Notes: generated by a model not told the origin, from the sequence alone. A stretch of 38,804 nt of DNA from Propionispora hippei DSM 15287 (GCF_900141835.1 NZ_FQZD01000035.1:1-38804), one strand, 5' to 3'. Shown: positions 27,901 through 34,868, counted from the first letter of the stretch. Made by a program: numbers and translations.

Positions 27901-28102
27901 GATAGGTAACCTGGTCCTGAATTTCCTGCGGTCCCCGTCCCATCCAGTCGGCCGAAACAAGAACCTGATTTTCACTCAGGTCAGGAAAGGCATCGATAGG
28001 AGTATCCCGTACGGTAAAAACTCCCCAGACAATAACCAACGCGGTTAATACTAAAACAATCACGCGGTTTTTCAAGGAAAACTCGATTAATTGATTGAGC
28101 AT
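24914..28102 (-). CDS. cusA: CusA/CzcA-family heavy-metal RND efflux pump
   Basis: A 1062-residue inner-membrane proton antiporter of the HME-RND family. It has the usual twelve membrane segments, with two large periplasmic loops after the first and seventh. The TM4 proton-relay region reads SLGGIAIGIGVMTDAAIVMVE (D401 and E408). It lacks the extra aspartate of CzcA-type zinc/cobalt pumps and so resembles the copper/silver CusA group. M610 and M660 sit where CusA has substrate methionines (by eye). An unusual Gly/Ala/Met-rich insert lies at about residues 781-810. It starts 11 bp after the adaptor gene. Metal specificity is inferred. Confidence 0.9.
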   Translation of the reverse strand: MLNQLIEFSLKNRVIVLVLTALVIVWGVFTVRDTPIDAFPDLSENQVLVSADWMGRGPQEIQDQVTYPLETALRGLPNVKEVRSASSFGMSLITVIFEDGVEPYFARQVVNEKVQQAIPQLPRGVQPTLGPVSTPMGQVFMYTVESDRHNLADLRTVEDFTIKQQLSAVPGVAEVASIGGYVMQYQVNLDPQLMQSYRVTFNQVFGALGANNANIGAKVVEQNGQEFIIRGLGLIESIDDIKNIVITQNNNVPIYIKDVASVAAGPDFRRGVLTKSGYEAAGGIVIQRMGENTLNVIDQVKAKIAEIQPTLPEGMRIVLFYDQTDLVKKAVNTLTRALIEEFILVSIIVVLFLGNVRSSLIVTSAIPIGILIALIAMKQIHLSANLMSLGGIAIGIGVMTDAAIVMVENIFRHLAEDRGRRNIIEVTLEAAKEVAAPIFFSIIIIIVSFLPVFTMTGTEGKMYTPMAWAKSFAMSGSLLLAFTLVPVLCTLLLKGKIQEKDTWIVAKMHQWYEPVLKAVMKYYKTTITAAIAVMIAGFSLLPLLGTTFMPALDEGTFLVMPTMLPSVSLSEALEAAKTMDKVIMDIPEVDMSVGKVGRAESAMDPAPISMIETIVALKPKAEWRPGVTKDIIEQEMMARLANIPGLNLAFTQPIAGRLSMLTTGVRTELGIKLYGEDLAVLQQKAFDIEKALATVTGVSDLLAERVFGASYLEIQVNREKAARYGLNIADVEDAVELAVGGKSATTTIEGRKRFNVLVRYNRENRESIDAMQNILIPVTGSGAAVTANADVGMGGMGGGGVAAAAKPVSGAYVPLGEVAQFQVVDGPSMISSENGVYRMIVQMNTRGRDVVSFVNEANKVIKEKVDLPPGYSMKWTGQYENQQRAKDHLAIVVPAVVVLTFFLLYMSFKSVSDAFLILMNIPFSLVGGIVAMYLTNTYLTVAAAVGFIALFGIAVQNGVIMVTYIKHLRDHRSLEEAIMEGAFTRLRPVMITALVASLGLFPLIFATGTGAEVQRPMATVVVGGLVTSTILTLVVLPCIYLVWHRWLERKKPTVTGDSHTVE

Positions 28103-28113
28103 GCTGATCCTCC

Positions 28114-29376
28114 TTAATGACCGCTATGGCCGCTGTGTTCGCCCCCGGCAGCTGGTGATTCGCCACTGCCCTGATCGCCTGTTACCGCAGGTGCGCTTGC
28201 GGCTCCCCCGCCACCGTGGCTGGCATGACTGCCAAAACTGCCCAGTTTGGTTTGAGAATCAATAAGGAAGGTAGCTGCGGTAACTACAGTTTCTCCCGGT
28301 TGCAGTCCGGACAGGATTTGAACATAGCCATCCGCCGACTGCCCGGTAACTACGTCCCGTTTAACAAAAGTGTCTTCACTTTGGGCTACAAAGACAATTT
28401 TGCGGCTGCCGGTATCCAAAATAGCCGATTCCGGAATGACCAGACTATCTCCTAACGGGATTTGCAAAGTGGCATTCACAAACATATTGGGTTTTAATTT
28501 TCCCGAAGGATTGGCCATTGCGATCCGTACCTTAACAGTCCGGGTCGCATCATCAAGCACCGGGTTAATAAAAGTCACTTGACCGGTAAATGTTTCTCCC
28601 GGATAGGCTCCACTCGTTACCACCACCTGTTGGCCGGGAGTAATGCTGGCGATATCCTTTTCGTAAATGTCAGCATATAGCCATACAGTGGATAAATCCG
28701 ATAAACTGTATAGTTTATCACCAGGCATAATGTACGCACCCGGCAGTAATTGTTTTTCCAATACCGTCCCGCCGAACTGGGCATAGATTGTCATATGGTC
28801 CTTGGTCTGGCGAGTATGTTCAAGGTGAGCAATATCTTCATTCGCAACATTTAATAGTTGTAGTTTACGCCGGGCCGCTTCCCGCAGACGGTTGTTAATC
28901 TGGACAACATCCTTGCCGGCATTTTGCAGTTTCTGTACATTCTCCAGGGTCAGCAAATACTCTTCCTGAGCGGCAATATAAGTTGGACTGTATACGGCGG
29001 CAATAGCCTGGCCGGGAGCGATTGTCTCCCCTTCCGCAGTTACATACAGCTCATCGACCCGGCCCTCAACCCGGGACGTAATATAGGTTTTTCCATCCTC
29101 GTTCATAGCAATCTTGCCGGTAGTCTTTATCTCCTTGTTTAGCGGCTTAGTAACAGCTTGTGCTGTCTGCAGCCCGGCCAGCTGACGGGCTTTTGCGTCT
29201 AATGTCACCGTATCGCCCATAGCCATGACCGGCCCGGACATTTGATGCCCCGCATGCCCTGCTGCTGCCGGTTGATTATGCTGCGCGGTATAATAATAGC
29301 CAACTCCACCGACAACCAACATACCGGCAGTTACGCCCATGATGATTTTCTTTTTGGATCGAAATTTTCCTATCAT
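28114..29376 (-). CDS. cusB: CusB-type periplasmic adaptor (membrane-fusion protein)
   Basis: A 420-residue adaptor linking the RND pump to the outer-membrane channel. It has an N-terminal membrane anchor, then a Met/His-rich stretch (HAGHQMSGPVMAMGD), a lipoyl/hairpin region (VYSPTYIAAQEEYLLTLENV) and beta-barrel blocks (VWLYADIYEKDIASITPGQ, FINPVLDDATRTVKVRIAM). The C-terminal tail is Gly-rich and His-rich (SHASHGGGG, GEHSGHSGH), suited to metal capture. The ATG at 29376 is chosen because GGAGGG lies 5 nt ahead; an upstream in-frame start overlaps cusC. Confidence 0.9.
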   Translation of the reverse strand: MIGKFRSKKKIIMGVTAGMLVVGGVGYYYTAQHNQPAAAGHAGHQMSGPVMAMGDTVTLDAKARQLAGLQTAQAVTKPLNKEIKTTGKIAMNEDGKTYITSRVEGRVDELYVTAEGETIAPGQAIAAVYSPTYIAAQEEYLLTLENVQKLQNAGKDVVQINNRLREAARRKLQLLNVANEDIAHLEHTRQTKDHMTIYAQFGGTVLEKQLLPGAYIMPGDKLYSLSDLSTVWLYADIYEKDIASITPGQQVVVTSGAYPGETFTGQVTFINPVLDDATRTVKVRIAMANPSGKLKPNMFVNATLQIPLGDSLVIPESAILDTGSRKIVFVAQSEDTFVKRDVVTGQSADGYVQILSGLQPGETVVTAATFLIDSQTKLGSFGSHASHGGGGAASAPAVTGDQGSGESPAAGGEHSGHSGH

Positions 29377-29401
29377 GCTGTCCCTCCATTTCCTATTACC
29401 T

Positions 29402-30697
29402 TTATGGTGCCCCACTGGTAAACAAGGGTTTCCCTACTGCTTTCTCCAAATTAGCCACTGCTTTTTCATAATCTACGCGGGCTTTATAATAATCTAATTT
29501 CGCGTTGCGCAGGGCGTTCAGGCTATCCAAAACTGCCATAAAATCGACCTTGCCATTGGTATAGCTTACCACTCCGGCCTGATAGGTTTGTTCAGCCTGC
29601 GGAATCACTGTGTTTTTATACAGATTAATTTGACGCCAAGCCGATTGAGCTTCGGTCAAGGCCATTTGCAAATCCAGATCAGTCATATTTTTCATGGTAG
29701 CCAAGGATGCCTGGGCAGTATCCAGACTTGCCTCAGCCGATCTGACTTCTGCCTTGTTTTTACTCTGCCACAACGGCAGCATGACCATAAATTCCATCTT
29801 CCAGGTGTCGGGTTGCGTATCCATCATTGTTTGTTTTCTGTCTTTATAGCCAATACTCAACTGGTAATCGGGCAAGCCTTGTTTATTAGCCAGCTCCACA
29901 CCGTTCTTTGCCATAGCCAGTTGCCGTTCCATGCCCACAACCGCCGGTTTATTGGTTTGCGCCTCTTTTTGCAATGCAGCTAAATCAAAATTGGGTGGCG
30001 GTGCACTAAACTCTTCCTGTACCGCAAACGGCGCATCGGCTGAACGGCCAAGAATAGTATTCACCTTGGCTTTAGCTACCGCCGCCATAGATGCCATATT
30101 TAGTAAATCCGTAGTCATTGTAGAAAACTCAGTCTGAGCCCGGAGCGTATCTTGTAAAGGTACCATCCCGGTTGAATAATTCACCTGGGCAATTTGTACC
30201 AATTGGCCCATCAATTGCTGATTTTCTTTGCCGATTTCCAGTGCCTCATCGGCATAAAGCAGGTCATAATAGGCGGATTTCGCTGTGGAGTAAACCTCCA
30301 TTTGCTTGTCTCGATAATTGGCTTCGGCCATCCCTGCATCACTGCTGGCCGTTTTCTCCATCGCTTTTAGTTTTGCCGGATTCATGATGTCCTGAGTAAA
30401 CGTATATTCGGTCATCATAGCGTCAAAGGGATTGAGGCTGTTTTGGGGAATATCATCTTTCATAATGCCAAGCTGAGGGTTAGGCCAGGCTTTAGCCAGT
30501 GCAATACGTGCCTGTTTTTCTTCCCAGCGCTTCTGGCTTTCCATAACAGCCGGATTATTTTTGACCGCCGTATCCACTATCTGCTGTAGGGTCAATATTT
30601 CCTGCTGTTCTGCTGCCAAAACCGGGGTATTTGCCAATACGGTTATGAGGGTTATCAGCACTAACCTCTTCCCGGTTGCCCATTTTCGGTTGTCCAT
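29402..30697 (-). CDS. cusC: TolC-family outer-membrane efflux protein
   Basis: A 431-residue outer-membrane factor. The signal peptide ends near VLAA at residue 29. Two OEP repeats follow, with long coiled helices rich in Ala, Gln and Lys (for example WEEKQARIALAKAWPNPQLG and LNALRNAKLDYYKARVDYEK). The trimer would form the exit duct for the RND complex. Its presence implies an outer membrane. A strong AAGGAGG ribosome binding site precedes the ATG. First full-length gene of the efflux operon. Confidence 0.9.
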   Translation of the reverse strand: MDNRKWATGKRLVLITLITVLANTPVLAAEQQEILTLQQIVDTAVKNNPAVMESQKRWEEKQARIALAKAWPNPQLGIMKDDIPQNSLNPFDAMMTEYTFTQDIMNPAKLKAMEKTASSDAGMAEANYRDKQMEVYSTAKSAYYDLLYADEALEIGKENQQLMGQLVQIAQVNYSTGMVPLQDTLRAQTEFSTMTTDLLNMASMAAVAKAKVNTILGRSADAPFAVQEEFSAPPPNFDLAALQKEAQTNKPAVVGMERQLAMAKNGVELANKQGLPDYQLSIGYKDRKQTMMDTQPDTWKMEFMVMLPLWQSKNKAEVRSAEASLDTAQASLATMKNMTDLDLQMALTEAQSAWRQINLYKNTVIPQAEQTYQAGVVSYTNGKVDFMAVLDSLNALRNAKLDYYKARVDYEKAVANLEKAVGKPLFTSGAP

Positions 30698-30769
30698 AGT
30701 GCCTCCTTTTCTCTGCTTCTCTGCAATCTAGAATTGATTCGATGGTATCTATCAATCGAAAATATCTGT

Positions 30770-30856
30770 TCAAAAGCGGCTTTCCTCCCGAAGAATGATA
30801 AGGTAATGAACAATAATTCCTAATGCAAAGAATTGCACTAAAAGCAATAGCCACAT
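30770..30856 (-). CDS. Possible 28-aa membrane peptide leading the efflux operon
   Basis: MWLLLLVQFFALGIIVHYLI then ILREESRF: a single hydrophobic helix with a charged tail. It has a purine-rich stretch (AAGGGGAAGGG) before the ATG and lies between the predicted transcription start and cusC. It could be a small subunit or leader peptide. Short length keeps confidence low. Confidence 0.4.
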   Translation of the reverse strand: MWLLLLVQFFALGIIVHYLIILREESRF

Positions 30857-30888
30857 GCGTCCCTTCCCCTTTCCTAACACATATCGTA

Positions 30889-30943
30889 ATCATACCCACA
30901 TGATGTGAAGATGTAATGAACATATCGTGAAGAAGTAATGCTT
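30889..30943 (-). promoter_or_regulatory. Promoter with four 11-bp direct repeats (OmpR/PhoB-type operator)
   Basis: The minus strand shows AAGCATTACTT, CTTCACGATAT, GTTCATTACAT, CTTCACATCAT end to end (30943 to 30900), then 5 bp, then -10 TATGAT (30894-30889). Repeats 2 and 4 share 8 of 11 bases, 1 and 3 share 7. The repeats cover the -35 position, which has no good consensus. This is the layout used by OmpR/PhoB-family activators. No response regulator of that kind is encoded in the window. Confidence 0.65.
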
Positions 30944-31009
30944 TTTATTTGAGTTGGCGGTTGCTTAACATCAGATACCAACCAGATCGTAAAAATTAAC
31001 AAAAAAATA

Positions 31010-31029
31010 GACGCAGTTTATTCTGCGTC
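31010..31029 (-). terminator. Second terminator hairpin behind the tRNA unit
   Basis: GACGCAG / CTGCGTC with a 6-nt loop, followed on the minus strand by TATTTTTTTG. Confidence 0.65.
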
Positions 31030-31090
31030 CATTTCAATGGATATCTTAAGACTTTCCTATGTCTTATATCTGCGCCTTTTTCCACAAGAA

Positions 31091-31133
31091 AAAAACACCT
31101 ACTACAGTAAGCTATACTATAGTAGGTGTTTTT
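31091..31133 (-). terminator. Terminator of the Leu-Lys-Gln-His tRNA unit
   Basis: AAAAACACCTACTA pairs with TAGTAGGTGTTTTT across a 15-nt loop, directly behind tRNA-Leu(TAG). Confidence 0.8.
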
Positions 31134-31216
31134 TGGTGCGGGAGAAGGGACTTGAACCCCCACGGTCACCCGCCAGATCCTAAGTCTGGTGCGTCTGCCA
31201 ATTCCGCCACTCCCGC
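31134..31216 (-). tRNA. tRNA-Leu (TAG)
   Basis: Class II tRNA; acceptor GCGGGAG / CTCCCGC, anticodon loop CTTAGGA (TAG), encoded CCA. Confidence 0.95.
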
Positions 31217-31233
31217 ATATTAAATTAAAAAAA

Positions 31234-31309
31234 TGGTGATCCACCCGCGACTCGAACGCGGGACACCCTGATTAAAAGTCAGGTGCTCTACCGACTGAGC
31301 TAGTGGATC
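31234..31309 (-). tRNA. tRNA-Lys (TTT)
   Basis: Acceptor GATCCAC / GTGGATC, anticodon loop CTTTTAA (TTT), encoded CCA. Confidence 0.95.
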
Positions 31310-31312
31310 ACG

Positions 31313-31388
31313 TGGCTGGGGCGGCTGGACTCGAACCAACGCATGCGGGAGTCAAAGTCCCGTGCCTTACCAACTTGGCTACGCCCCA
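31313..31388 (-). tRNA. tRNA-Gln (TTG)
   Basis: Acceptor TGGGGCG / CGCCCCA, anticodon loop CTTTGAC (TTG), discriminator G, encoded CCA. Confidence 0.95.
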
Positions 31389-31395
31389 AATTTTA

Positions 31396-31472
31396 TGGGG
31401 TGACTGGAGGGTCTCGAACCCTCGAATACCGGAGCCACAATCCGGCGTGTTAACCGCTTCACCACAGCCACC
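31396..31472 (-). tRNA. tRNA-His (GTG)
   Basis: Anticodon loop TTGTGGC (GTG). The extra G at position -1 is encoded (31472), opposite discriminator C, as required for histidyl-tRNA synthetase. CCA encoded. Confidence 0.95.
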
Positions 31473-31513
31473 ATATTACCTTGCAGAGGCTTACTCCTCT
31501 AACAACGAAATTA

Positions 31514-31542
31514 ATTATATCATTCGAAACATATTTCGTCAA
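31514..31542 (-). promoter_or_regulatory. Promoter of the His-Gln-Lys-Leu tRNA unit
   Basis: Minus-strand TTGACG, 17-bp spacer, TATAAT. Confidence 0.85.
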
Positions 31543-31668
31543 TCTTTTTATCTTGCCCCGTACCGAACACCAGGCCGCTCGCTACAGTTAAAATGATATC
31601 TGTCAGCTATGACTAAAATGAACTTATGCCTTCTATTCGGCTGCCTCACAACACGCACATACAGATTT

Positions 31669-32262
31669 TCACTGTCGGCAAAGTAAGATTTTATCAACAA
31701 GCCCGTAATTTCTAGCTTCTTCGGCCGTCATATAATAATCCCGTTCCATGTCTGCTCTAACTTTATCAATGGTTTGACCTGTAAGCCGGCTGTATATTTT
31801 ATGCAATTTTTCTTTTGTCTTTTCCAGCCAATCACTATGTATTTTTATATCTGTAGCTTGTCCTTGAAGCCCTCCCGAAATGGACGGCTGATGGATCAGT
31901 ATCTCACTATTGGGTAAAGCAAAGCGTTTACCTTTTGCTCCGGCCGCGAGGAATAAAGAACCCGCACTGCCTGATTGACCTACACTAATCGTTGAAACAT
32001 CACATTTGATATAATTCATTGTATCCAAAATGGCAAATCCATCCGTTACAGAACCACCAGGACTATTAATGTAAAAATTAATATCCTTATCACAATCAGC
32101 AGATTCCAAGAACAACATTTGCGCGATAATTAAACTTGCTGATTCATTATTTACCATTCCGTTAAGCATTATAATTCTATCATTTAAAAGCCGCGAGAAA
32201 ATATCATAAGAACGTTCACCACGAGAAGTCTGCTCAATAACCACTGGTATAAGATTATTCAT
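31669..32262 (-). CDS. clpP: ClpP-family serine protease (paralogue)
   Basis: A 197-residue peptidase of the ClpP fold. The catalytic triad is recognisable: S99 in [15 protein letters not shown]124 in EILIHQPS, D175 in [11 protein letters not shown]. The oxyanion loop [13 protein letters not shown] is normal. The segment around the active Ser (usually GMAASM) differs and, with the Cys-containing C-terminus (LLCRQ), suggests a secondary paralogue rather than the housekeeping enzyme. No Clp ATPase is adjacent. It has an AGGAGG site 4-5 nt before the ATG. It follows the AraC-type gene after 12 bp, so they are probably cotranscribed. Confidence 0.88.
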   Translation of the reverse strand: MNNLIPVVIEQTSRGERSYDIFSRLLNDRIIMLNGMVNNESASLIIAQMLFLESADCDKDINFYINSPGGSVTDGFAILDTMNYIKCDVSTISVGQSGSAGSLFLAAGAKGKRFALPNSEILIHQPSISGGLQGQATDIKIHSDWLEKTKEKLHKIYSRLTGQTIDKVRADMERDYYMTAEEARNYGLVDKILLCRQ

Positions 32263-32274
32263 AATAACCTCCTA

Positions 32275-32664
32275 TTACGCAGCAATATTCATATTTTGCT
32301 TAGAATAAACAAAGGTATTGCTAACGTTACTATGACACCCTGCGTACATCCTCCGGTATTTTCCCGGCGTCACACTATAGCACCTCCTAAATGCTCTCGA
32401 AAAAGCTTCTTGAGAGCTATACTGATATTTAAGAGCAATATCCATTATCGGCTGGTTTGTAAAAATAAGTTCTTCAACCGCCTTTTCCATCCGTCTCTGG
32501 TTAACATACTTATTTACTGATACACCTACCATTTTGCAGAAAAGTCTATGATAATAATATTTTGACAGGTGAACCTTATTAGCCAGAATATCAAGAGTAA
32601 TCTTATTATCAAGATTTTTTTCTATATAGTTAAGTGAATCTTTCACCTTGGAGCAATAATTCAT
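32275..32664 (-). CDS. AraC-family DNA-binding protein without sensor domain
   Basis: About 129 residues, almost entirely the AraC/XylS double helix-turn-helix: KVKDSLNYIEKNLDNKITLD, LANKVHLSKYYYHRLFCKMV, MDIALKYQYSSQEAFSRAFR and VTPGKYRRMY. There is no ligand-binding domain; a short Cys/Asn-rich tail follows. Stand-alone AraC domains of this kind resemble SoxS/MarA. AGGTGG lies 7 nt before the chosen ATG; an ATG two codons earlier is also possible. It sits immediately upstream of the ClpP paralogue. Confidence 0.85.
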   Translation of the reverse strand: MNYCSKVKDSLNYIEKNLDNKITLDILANKVHLSKYYYHRLFCKMVGVSVNKYVNQRRMEKAVEELIFTNQPIMDIALKYQYSSQEAFSRAFRRCYSVTPGKYRRMYAGCHSNVSNTFVYSKQNMNIAA

Positions 32665-32949
32665 ATCCATTCCACCTCTCTCCCCATTTATCTTCATTAT
32701 ATCTTTACTTAGGCATTCAGTCTTGATAGTTCTTGCTCAAATAAGAGAATTTCCAATCTATACCAGCCAGAAAACAATCTCTCATAAAACTAACGCCATT
32801 TCTTAAGTAACGTAGCTCTGATTATTCTATTTGTCTTCCAAAATCTCCATATTTCATTATTACACATCCTGCCAGTTACATCTCAAAGATATTCTCCACG
32901 TCCTCTGCTGTCATGTGTTAAACGATTGGGCAATAAATAAAAAACAAAA
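32665..32949. other. Intergenic region upstream of the araC-clpP pair
   Basis: No gene seen. It should hold the promoter of the pair, but no strong -35/-10 match was found, consistent with a regulated promoter. Confidence 0.4.
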
Positions 32950-32976
32950 ACCTTTCAAGATCATCTCTTGAAAGGT
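32950..32976 (-). terminator. Terminator behind the tRNA-Leu remnant
   Basis: Perfect 11-bp stem ACCTTTCAAGA / TCTTGAAAGGT with a 5-nt loop. It has kept its form although the tRNA it served is truncated. Confidence 0.75.
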
Positions 32977-32985
32977 CTGATTTTC

Positions 32986-33045
32986 TGGCGCCGGAGTCCG
33001 GACTTGAACCGGCACGTAGGGCTACTTCGCTTGACTTTGAGTCAA
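32986..33045 (-). pseudogene. 3' half of a tRNA-Leu (CAA)
   Basis: From the anticodon loop (CTCAAAG, anticodon CAA) through the variable arm, T-arm (GGTTCAAGTCC) and encoded CCA it matches tRNA-Leu; compare the complete gene at 35234-35321. The 5' half (acceptor, D-arm) is missing: homology stops in the 5' side of the anticodon stem. Such 3' halves are typical of attachment-site scars left by tRNA-targeting integrases. Confidence 0.75.
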
Positions 33046-33218
33046 AGTAAAGATATTTATTGGAGTGTTTACAGGTATCTGATTTTTAATAAGTACACTA
33101 ATAAACGCAATTTATAACTTACATATACAATTTCTTGCACCCAACATTGTACCCGGGGGCAGACGACTGATCTATTCAGTAATCCGAAGCGCTATTTAAT
33201 CTTTTTCGGTTGTGATGG

Positions 33219-33262
33219 GATCAATATAGAATCGATGTGCCAGTGGCGATTCTATATTGATC
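33219..33262. repeat. Perfect 16-bp inverted repeat
   Basis: GATCAATATAGAATCG and CGATTCTATATTGATC flank a 12-nt spacer. No T-run follows. It resembles the multiple end-repeats of IS21-type elements (motif GATCAATNNNGAATCG, from memory), which would fit a decayed insertion here. An operator is the alternative. Confidence 0.5.
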
Positions 33263-33289
33263 GGCTTCTTATGATATTAGCTATTAGAT

Positions 33290-33470
33290 TACTGCAGCTA
33301 TTGCAAATCAATTCCCACTCACCAACCAAGCGTCCCTTCTCTGGCCAGTTCATCCAAACGCTTGATTATCACCATTTCATTCAGACCAGTTCTCTCTACA
33401 ATGGCTCCTGTCCGAAAGCCCTTGACGGACTAGCCGAAGCGGTTTATCACAAGCCTGCCTCAATTGGCAA
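33290..33470 (-). pseudogene. Possible remnant of an HTH gene
   Basis: One minus-strand frame reads TGAIVERTGLNEMVIIKRLD then ELAREGTLGW before a stop, a winged-helix-like pattern common in phage and mobile-element proteins. Stops interrupt the frame on both sides and no start or ribosome binding site is present. Tentative. Confidence 0.3.
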
Positions 33471-33475
33471 AATGA

Positions 33476-33994
33476 TTACTTTTCTTTTTCCTCTCTATCT
33501 TCCATAGGCTTCATTGCTGGTGCTAGATTCGTTACAGGTGATGATTTCATTTCTCCATAAATCAATTTATTCGTTGCATAAGCCAGTGTAAAACCATATA
33601 CAGTTGCTCCACTAATATTTAATATTGTCGTTTCAACTGAAGTAGGCATAGTTCCATCTACCTTAAGTATAGTTGTAATTGTATAAGCACCAATCCACAC
33701 TACTAAGGAAAACACCCATCCTTTTAAATAAATTTTCTCACGCTTTATCAATGGCATCATATAAGCAAAAACAATTCCCAATACCCCACAAAAAAATACA
33801 TTGGCTATCGTAGCTATAATGGTTTCTATTAATTCAAAGGCCGGGGGATGGGCAAACACCATAATAGCCATCCAATCCACATAACGTAATATAGGAATTG
33901 GCAATACAGCTCCTAACAAAAGGCCACAAGCATGCATTACAATACCTCCGCTTATACCTGCCAAAAAACCTCTGCTAAATATATCCTTTGCCAA
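33476..33994 (-). CDS. Integral membrane protein of unknown function
   Basis: A 172-residue protein with about four to five hydrophobic segments (IVMHACGLLLGAVLPIPIL, IIATIANVFFCGVLGIVFAY, WVFSLVVWIGAYTITTIL, ATVYGFTLAYATNKLIYG) and a charged C-terminal tail rich in Glu and Lys. No family is recognised. The start is taken as TTG at 33994, since GGAGGAGG lies 7 nt upstream; a GTG 18 nt earlier lies within that site. Surrounded by decayed sequence but itself intact. Confidence 0.7.
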   Translation of the reverse strand: MAKDIFSRGFLAGISGGIVMHACGLLLGAVLPIPILRYVDWMAIMVFAHPPAFELIETIIATIANVFFCGVLGIVFAYMMPLIKREKIYLKGWVFSLVVWIGAYTITTILKVDGTMPTSVETTILNISGATVYGFTLAYATNKLIYGEMKSSPVTNLAPAMKPMEDREEKEK

Positions 33995-34102
33995 AATCCG
34001 TCCCTCCTCCACTCTTCAAGTATAATATGAATAAACTGTTCTTAATTTATTCTATTAAAACTGCCTATTTCGAAGAATGAGCGACCAGAACATTGAAAAA
34101 AA

Positions 34103-34124
34103 ACCGGCAGATGAAGCTACCGGT
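34103..34124 (-). terminator. Terminator for the minus-strand segment at 34.1-34.9 kb
   Basis: ACCGGTAG / CTGCCGGT (one G-T pair) with a 6-nt loop, then eight T on the minus strand. The gene it served upstream is now decayed. Confidence 0.7.
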
Positions 34125-34364
34125 CGGAAAAAGAAAAAATCCCTCCGCCCTGGCGATCAACCAGAATTGAGGTAGCAATTTTACTCTGCCGGCAGCGGAA
34201 TCACTTCAAAGCTGATGATTTTCTCAAATGCCAGATATTCAACATTACTATCACAGGATCAGTGAGTTCATAATATACAGAACCTGATTGGCAAACAGCA
34301 ACAGTATGATTAGCCCATGCAATAAAATCATCGGACGATACCACCTCCAACTTGAGAGTATACT
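34125..34364 (-). pseudogene. Decayed reading frame upstream of the terminator
   Basis: One frame reads DDFIAWANHTVAVCQSGSVY then YELTDP; a +1 shift then continues as SNVEYLAFEKIISFEVIPLP followed by AE and a stop. Joined, they look like the C-terminal part of one protein. The same DNA in another frame holds an alternative: a 26-codon hydrophobic peptide (34251-34331, MILLHGLIILLLFANQVLYI) with GGAGGTGG 9 nt ahead. Only one of these can be the biologically relevant reading. Confidence 0.35.
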
Positions 34365-34457
34365 TTATGCTGATGCTTTTTTCTCTTGTAGAGAATCATC
34401 ATTTTCCATGGGAGCAACCATAATAGGCAAAGCACGTTTATATGTGATTTCCCAAAA

Positions 34458-34814
34458 TCAATTTAAACTAATAGCCACTTTTTCCAATAGTTCACATTTC
34501 TCTTCCCAGGCTTCCATATTTGCACTAAGAAGGTGATTTAAACGGTCTAAAGATGATTTCCATGCTTCAACAACGGCTCTATTCCTTTTTTCATTACCAT
34601 AAAACTCAACATCAATCATATTTAATGCTTCAACATGCTCAGGACTTAACGTAGAAGCACGAGTTTTCATTAATGTCCTAAATACTTCGATTTTACGTTG
34701 CCTTTTTTCTTTAGATTCCTGAAGCATCCTACTAACTTGTAATGCAACTAATGGGGGCAGAAACATGGCAATGATAGTTAAAATATTGTTAAGGGTTAAT
34801 TCTGAAAGACCCAA
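34458..34814 (-). pseudogene. DUF6680-like protein cut by an in-frame TGA
   Basis: An N-terminal membrane segment (LTIIAMFLPPLVALQVSRML) is followed by the recognisable DUF6680-type core EVFRTLMKTRASTLSPEHVE, ALNMIDVEFYG and VVEAWKSSLDRLN. Translation stops at TGA (34458-34460). The frame then stays open for 30 more codons (FWEITYKRALPI ... EKKASA) to TAA at 34365, and this part resembles the family's usual C-terminal end. The start is uncertain: TTG at 34814 has GAGGG 7 nt upstream, while an ATG at 34868 has no visible site. Nonsense mutation is the simplest reading. Confidence 0.6.
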
Positions 34815-34868
34815 TAATACACCCTCGTTTAACTTTTTCGCCAAAATATAATAAATATATAGAATCAT

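Noticed and set aside
30555-30923. 122-codon minus-strand frame overlapping the start of cusC and the promoter
   Set aside because: It begins upstream of the predicted promoter, has no ribosome binding site and runs through the cusC signal peptide region in another frame.
30996-31596. Open frames over the second large tRNA cluster on both strands
   Set aside because: They run through tRNA genes and terminators; coding is excluded by the RNA genes.
34458-34460. TGA in the DUF6680-like gene as a selenocysteine codon
   Set aside because: The family has no redox role known to me, and no SECIS-like hairpin directly after the codon is apparent; a nonsense mutation is simpler.
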